Source: Nitrososphaerales archaeon TH5894
GTDB lineage: Archaea; Thermoproteota; Nitrososphaeria; Nitrososphaerales; Nitrososphaeraceae
DNA: 7,262 nt
Direction: 5' to 3'
Assembly (NCBI GenBank): GCA_014523485.1
Contig: JAATVK010000264.1
Span: 1-7,262 of the forward strand
The position numbers were made by a program, and so were the translations under genes. Positions 7,157 through 7,262 of the stretch are shown here, piece by piece; position 1 is the first letter of the stretch; the number at the start of each line of letters is the position of its first letter. Under the pieces are notes generated by a model. That model saw only the letters and a program-made list of their open reading frames with translations, did no database searches and was not told the origin of the DNA.

Positions 7157-7262
7157 CAATAAATACTGAAAAAATTGAAAAACTTTTTGAAGATTCTAAG
7201 GATAAGCTCAAAGAGGAATACGAAAGTTTTATAGTCAAAATCAAAGAAGATGTTAAAAACTC
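7153..7262 (+). CDS. Start of an unidentified charged, probably coiled-coil protein in the ATPase operon (3' end outside window)
   Basis: The ATG at 7153 overlaps the atpD stop (ATGA) and follows AAAGGAAGG at 7137-7145 by 7 bases, so it is well supported as a start. The 36 visible codons begin MTINTEKIEKLFEDSKDK and are dominated by Lys and Glu. Hydrophobic or aromatic residues recur at 3-4 residue steps (I8, F12, L19, Y23, F26, I30, V34), which fits an amphipathic or coiled-coil helix. In the Sulfolobus ATPase operon the gene after the D-equivalent (gamma) is a small epsilon subunit, followed by the proteolipid, so this may be a counterpart. A peripheral stalk subunit (H/G-like) or an atypical start of subunit I is also possible. 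Too little is visible to name it. Confidence 0.7.
   Translation, partial: MTINTEKIEKLFEDSKDKLKEEYESFIVKIKEDVKN

Noticed and set aside
1..7262. CRISPR array, tRNA, rRNA, insertion sequence or defence system
   Set aside because: No regularly spaced repeats, cloverleaf patterns, transposase or defence-type domains were seen on either strand.

Overview
This AT-rich window reads as archaeal and most likely comes from a member of the Nitrososphaerota (Thaumarchaeota). The case rests on four adjacent genes for the soluble part of an A-type (archaeal, V-like) ATPase. The A subunit has a thaumarchaeal look, from memory of the family. The order E-A-B-D, with no C or F between E and A, resembles the Sulfolobus/TACK arrangement more than the euryarchaeal order H-I-K-E-C-F-A-B-D. 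Three of the four subunits have TTG in start position, two of them supported by Shine-Dalgarno sites. No 16S rRNA or other marker is present, so the phylum call is an inference.

Bases 1-2157 hold the 3' part of a large secreted-type subtilisin-family (S8) protease. Its frame is already open at base 1, so the true start lies upstream. The visible 718 residues run from an acidic, proline-rich repeat, through a long linker packed with N-glycosylation sequons, to a catalytic domain with an intact Asp/His/Asn/Ser set, and end in a short sequon-rich tail. It closes with three in-frame stop codons in a row.

Bases 2158-2672 are a non-coding gap of about 500 bases. It holds a possible terminator just after the protease, two neighbouring inverted repeats (2337-2400 and 2421-2472), and a TATA-like box (2598-2605) well placed to start the ATPase operon.

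Bases 2673-7262 hold a tightly packed operon: atpE (peripheral stalk), atpA (catalytic), atpB (non-catalytic), atpD (central rotor shaft), and the first 36 codons of another charged, helical protein that overlaps atpD by four bases. A and B form the hexameric catalytic head, D turns inside it, and E braces the head against the membrane part. The membrane subunits (I/a and K/c) and subunits C, F and H are not in the window. The next gene lies where the Sulfolobus operon carries its small epsilon subunit ahead of the proteolipid.

Most of the window is ordinary core metabolism beside an accessory exoprotease. No clear new system was found. The items most worth a second look are the structured intergenic element, the sequon-loaded protease, the P-loop variant in atpA and the unidentified operon gene at the right edge.
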